A stretch of DNA of 64,000 bases from assembly GCF_014201735.1 (NCBI RefSeq), contig NZ_JACHFE010000006.1:62001-126000 (forward strand). The letters are read 5' to 3'. This DNA is from Marinobacter oulmenensis (GTDB lineage Bacteria > Pseudomonadota > Gammaproteobacteria > Pseudomonadales > Oleiphilaceae). Positions 59,763 to 64,000 of this stretch are shown one piece after another. Position numbers and translations under genes: made by a program. Below the pieces are notes generated by a model. It was given only the letters and a program-made list of their open reading frames with translations, was not told the DNA's origin and searched no databases. The stretch's first letter is position 1. Every line of letters starts with the position of its first letter.

Positions 59763-59843
59763 GGTTCAGTCCTTTGCCGGTGGTTCAGACTGCAGAGTTT
59801 AACAGCCCGGCACCGGCAAAGAACCCTGACCCCGGTGGTTGGG

Positions 59844-61517
59844 TTAGTGGCCCGCCAGAATCCAGCGCGCGGCTTTTTCCGCGATCATCAGGGTCGGGGC
59901 GTTGGTATTGCCGCTGGTTATGGTGGGCATGATGCCCGCATCCACCACTCTCAGTCCGGCCACGCCCCTTACCCGCAGGTGCGGATCCACCACCGCCATG
60001 GGGTCATCGTCGCGCCCCATGCGGGTGGTACCGACCGGATGGAAGATGGTCGTGCCGATATCGCCCGCCAGTTTGGCCAGCTCGTCGTCGGTCTGGTACT
60101 GAAGGCCCGGTTTGTATTCCTCGGGCTGGTATTTGGCGAACGCCGGCTGTTCAGCCAGTCGGCGGGTGATCCTAAGTGAGTCCGCCGCCACCTTGCGATC
60201 TTCCGGCGTGCTCAGGTAATTGGGCGCGATAGCCGGTGCCTGGGCCGGGTCCGCGCTGCGGATGCGCACGGTGCCGCGACTGGTCGGGTTGAGGTTACAG
60301 ACGCTGGCAGTGATGGCCGGGAAATCGTGCAGCGGCTGGCCAAAGGCATCCAGGCTCAGGGGTTGCACGTGGTACTCGATGTTGGCGTAGTCGTATTCTG
60401 CCGAGCTGCGGGTAAACAGACACAGCTGGGACGGCGCCATGCTCATCGGGCCCGAGCGGGTCAGCAGGTATTCGAGACCGATCCGGGCCTTGCCGAGCAG
60501 GGAGTTGGCCATGGTATTGAGTGTGGTGGCCCCCTGAATCCGGTAAACCGATCGGATCTGCAGATGGTCCTGTAGGTTTTCGCCAACACCGGGCAGATCC
60601 CGGACCACGGGAATGTCGTGGGCCTGGAGTAGATCCGCCGGTCCGATGCCGGACAACTGCAGTAGCTGTGGCGAGCCGATGGCACCGGCGCAAAGAATCA
60701 CTTCCCGGCTGGCGCGGGCGGTTACCTCGCCCTGGCCCGGGCGCTGGACCCGCACACCGGTGCAGCGGGAACCCTCGCCGCTGCCGCGGGTTTCCAGGTT
60801 CTGGACCTGAGTGGAATGCCAGAGGGTCAGGTTGGGGCGTTTCTCCGCCGCGCGCAGGAAAGCCTTTGAAGTGTTCCAGCGCCAGCCACCGCGCTGGTTC
60901 ACTTCGAAATAGTCCACGCCTTCGTTGTCTCCCCGGTTGAAGTCCCGGGTTCTGGGCACGCCGGCTTCCACGCAGGCTTCGGCGAAGTCTTCCAGCACCT
61001 GCCATTTCAGGCGCTGGTGTTCCACCCGCCATTCGCCACCATGGCCATGATAGTTCCTGTGCTCAGGATCGGCGTCGCCGTTCGGATCCAGCCGGTAATG
61101 GTCCTCGTGGCGCATGAAATCCGGCAGGCAGTTGTCCCAGTTCCAGTCGTCCTCGCCGGTGACCTCGGCCCACTGATTGTAATCCCGGGCCTGGCCCCGG
61201 ATGTAAAGCATGCCGTTGATGCTGGAACAGCCACCAAGGGTCTTGCCCCGGGGGTAGATCAGGGAGCGGCCGTTGAGGCCCGGGTCCGGCTCTGTCCGGA
61301 ACCGCCAGTCGGTCCGTGGGTTGTCGATGCAGTAAAGATAACCCACCGGAATGTGAATCCAGTGGTAGTTATCACGGCCGCCGGCTTCAATCAGCAGGAC
61401 CCGGTTGGACGGATCGGCGCTCAGCCGGTTGGCCATCAGGCAGCCGGCCGAGCCGGCGCCGACGACAATGTAGTCAAATGTTTCCGCGTGTCCCTGTGCC
61501 TTGTTGTTGTCGGACAT
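59844..61517 (-). CDS. GMC oxidoreductase (choline dehydrogenase-like)
   Basis: A 557-residue FAD enzyme of the glucose-methanol-choline family. The dinucleotide motif VGAGSAGCLMANRLS lies near 20-34, GGCSSINGMLYIRG near 93, and the C-terminal catalytic histidine in FHPVGTTRMG near 488, with SGNTNAPTLMIAEK near 535. It oxidises primary alcohols; choline is the best known substrate, but many relatives act on aliphatic or polyethylene glycol alcohols. ATG at 61517 has GGAG upstream. It lies 37 bases after the mmsA gene on the same strand, so an alcohol may be oxidised and then its aldehyde by the next enzyme. Confidence 0.9.
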   Translation of the reverse strand: MSDNNKAQGHAETFDYIVVGAGSAGCLMANRLSADPSNRVLLIEAGGRDNYHWIHIPVGYLYCIDNPRTDWRFRTEPDPGLNGRSLIYPRGKTLGGCSSINGMLYIRGQARDYNQWAEVTGEDDWNWDNCLPDFMRHEDHYRLDPNGDADPEHRNYHGHGGEWRVEHQRLKWQVLEDFAEACVEAGVPRTRDFNRGDNEGVDYFEVNQRGGWRWNTSKAFLRAAEKRPNLTLWHSTQVQNLETRGSGEGSRCTGVRVQRPGQGEVTARASREVILCAGAIGSPQLLQLSGIGPADLLQAHDIPVVRDLPGVGENLQDHLQIRSVYRIQGATTLNTMANSLLGKARIGLEYLLTRSGPMSMAPSQLCLFTRSSAEYDYANIEYHVQPLSLDAFGQPLHDFPAITASVCNLNPTSRGTVRIRSADPAQAPAIAPNYLSTPEDRKVAADSLRITRRLAEQPAFAKYQPEEYKPGLQYQTDDELAKLAGDIGTTIFHPVGTTRMGRDDDPMAVVDPHLRVRGVAGLRVVDAGIMPTITSGNTNAPTLMIAEKAARWILAGH

Positions 61518-61554
61518 GGCGTTCTCCAGAGTGAGGTGGTCAGGGTGCCGCCGC

Positions 61555-63066
<1,512 letters not shown>

Positions 63067-63192
63067 TTTCTGTCCCCGTCGGTGGCTTCCGGATGATGGT
63101 TGCCCGATCTTTTATTGTCAGTTGCGGGCGATCGTGTGGTATCAGGCTAGGTCGGGGGCGCGCCCGGAGCAATTGAGTTTTTCTAAAGCGGG

Positions 63193-63211
63193 ATATAAGC
63201 TTTTCTTATAT
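63193..63211. promoter_or_regulatory. LysR operator between mmsA and the divergent lysR
   Basis: ATATAAG (63193-63199) and CTTATAT (63205-63211) form a perfect 7-base inverted repeat with a 5-base spacer, which contains a T-N11-A LysR box (T63196 to A63208). It ends 17 bases before the lysR ATG at 63228. Confidence 0.65.
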
Positions 63212-63227
63212 TCAAGAGAGGTGTGTC

Positions 63228-64000
63228 ATGCATGCATTACAGGGCTTGAGGGCGTTTGTGGCCGTGGCCCGTGAGGGCAGTGTTTCCCGGGCGGCTGAGC
63301 GGCTGCACCTGACCCAGCCGGCGGTCAGTCTCAAACTCAAGCAGTTCCAGGACGAGTTGGGCCTCAAACTGTTCACGCGCCGGCCCCAGGGGCTGATGCT
63401 GACCGCGGATGGCCAGGCTCTGCTGCCTGCTGCCGAAAAGACGCTGGCCTCGCTGGCGGCGTTTGAGCAGAGTGCCCAGGCGTTACACAGCACCGTGCGC
63501 GGGCGTTTGCGGATTGGCACCATTGTAGATCCGGAGTTCATCCGTCTGGGGGATTTCCTGCATCGGCTGGTGGAGCGGGCTCCACAACTGGAGACGGAAC
63601 TGCGCCAGGGCATGAGCGGCAGTGTCCTGGAGCAGGTCCGGGATGGCCGGCTGGATGTGGGGTTTTTCCTGTCGCCACCCGGGGTGGGCGCTGGCGCCCT
63701 GGCCCCGGAGGTTGAGCACCGGGAACTGACCCGCTTCAATTACTACGTGGTGGCGCCCCCGGGCTGGCGTACTCGGCTGGTGTCGGCGGATTGGCCACAA
63801 CTGGCGGAACTGCCATGGGTGGTCACCCCCGAGGATTCCGTGCATCACCGTCTGTTGCGGGGTGCTCTGGACCCGCTGGGGCTGGAACCCCGGGGTGTGG
63901 CCCAGGTGGATCAGGAGGCCTGTATGCTGGATCTGGTGCGGGCAGGCGTGGGCCTCAGCCTTGCCCGCGACGCCCTGGCCATGGCCGAGCGGCAGGAGCG
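63228..64000 (+). CDS. LysR family regulator, truncated by the window end
   Basis: The first 257 residues of a LysR regulator. The winged helix-turn-helix covers about 3-60 (SRAAERLHLTQPAVSLKLKQ), followed by the effector-binding domain. ATG at 63228 has AAGAGAGG upstream. The frame is open to the end of the window, so the C-terminus is unseen and not missing from the gene. It is divergent from mmsA and a palindromic LysR box lies just before its start, so it should autoregulate and control the mmsA-GMC operon. Confidence 0.9.
   Translation, partial: MHALQGLRAFVAVAREGSVSRAAERLHLTQPAVSLKLKQFQDELGLKLFTRRPQGLMLTADGQALLPAAEKTLASLAAFEQSAQALHSTVRGRLRIGTIVDPEFIRLGDFLHRLVERAPQLETELRQGMSGSVLEQVRDGRLDVGFFLSPPGVGAGALAPEVEHRELTRFNYYVVAPPGWRTRLVSADWPQLAELPWVVTPEDSVHHRLLRGALDPLGLEPRGVAQVDQEACMLDLVRAGVGLSLARDALAMAERQE

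Overview
The window is a stretch of GC-rich, densely coded bacterial chromosome with short gaps. No phage, insertion sequence, CRISPR array, rRNA or tRNA was seen. The gene mix (EfpL-type EF-P paralogue, MtgA, ArfB, YchJ, entericidin-type lipoprotein, TRAP and TTT transporters, several GGDEF proteins, a soluble PAS chemoreceptor with a sigma-28 type promoter) fits a motile, organic-acid-using gammaproteobacterium. Marinobacter or a close relative is my best guess; it rests on gene content, not on a search.

Left part (1-15000): an AraC-Ada methyltransferase without the N-terminal Ada domain; an NAD(P)-binding oxidoreductase divergent from a LysR regulator with a perfect palindrome; a DUF1328 membrane protein; adenine deaminase; a RES/Xre toxin-antitoxin pair; a membrane diguanylate cyclase; a small possible secreted protein missed by length cut-offs (7447-7623); a DctP-DctQ-DctM TRAP operon with an internal terminator; YchJ and a small entericidin-like lipoprotein; a nucleoside deoxyribosyltransferase-like protein; and a DUF2750-mtgA-DsbA/FrnE cluster.

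15000-22700: a minus-strand operon (ornithine cyclodeaminase-family protein, FAD oxidoreductase, APC permease, short porin) facing an AraC regulator. The permease is cut by one in-frame TGA and the porin looks internally shortened, so the locus appears to be decaying. An AAA ATPase and an unrecognised membrane protein follow.

22700-33200: a 1681-residue signalling protein (kinase-like domain lacking its catalytic residues, AAA ATPase, helical repeats, GAF, GGDEF), then a metallo-beta-lactamase-like protein, a gamma-glutamylcyclotransferase-like protein, a 1107-residue phosphoesterase with propeller-like repeats, and two tiny membrane proteins (DUF3096, DUF3185).

33200-50000: a BdlA-like chemoreceptor; a codB-pucR-codA cytosine operon with an unusually short PucR regulator; a GGDEF protein paired with a periplasmic protein; arfB; an SDR; a two-component system whose sensor has a His/Asp/Glu-rich loop, divergent from a small periplasmic protein and cytochrome b561; a DUF72 protein; a crotonase; efpL; a lactate/malate dehydrogenase-family enzyme; a spermidine synthase-like protein and a lytic transglycosylase.

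50000-64000: a dicarboxylate/amino acid symporter; a TIGR02647 protein; an EamA exporter; a CitAB/DcuSR-type two-component system divergent from tctCBA; a LysE exporter; and a GMC dehydrogenase plus methylmalonate-semialdehyde dehydrogenase pair divergent from a LysR regulator that runs off the window end. The overall theme is uptake and catabolism of carboxylates, amines and nucleobases, with local regulators beside each operon.
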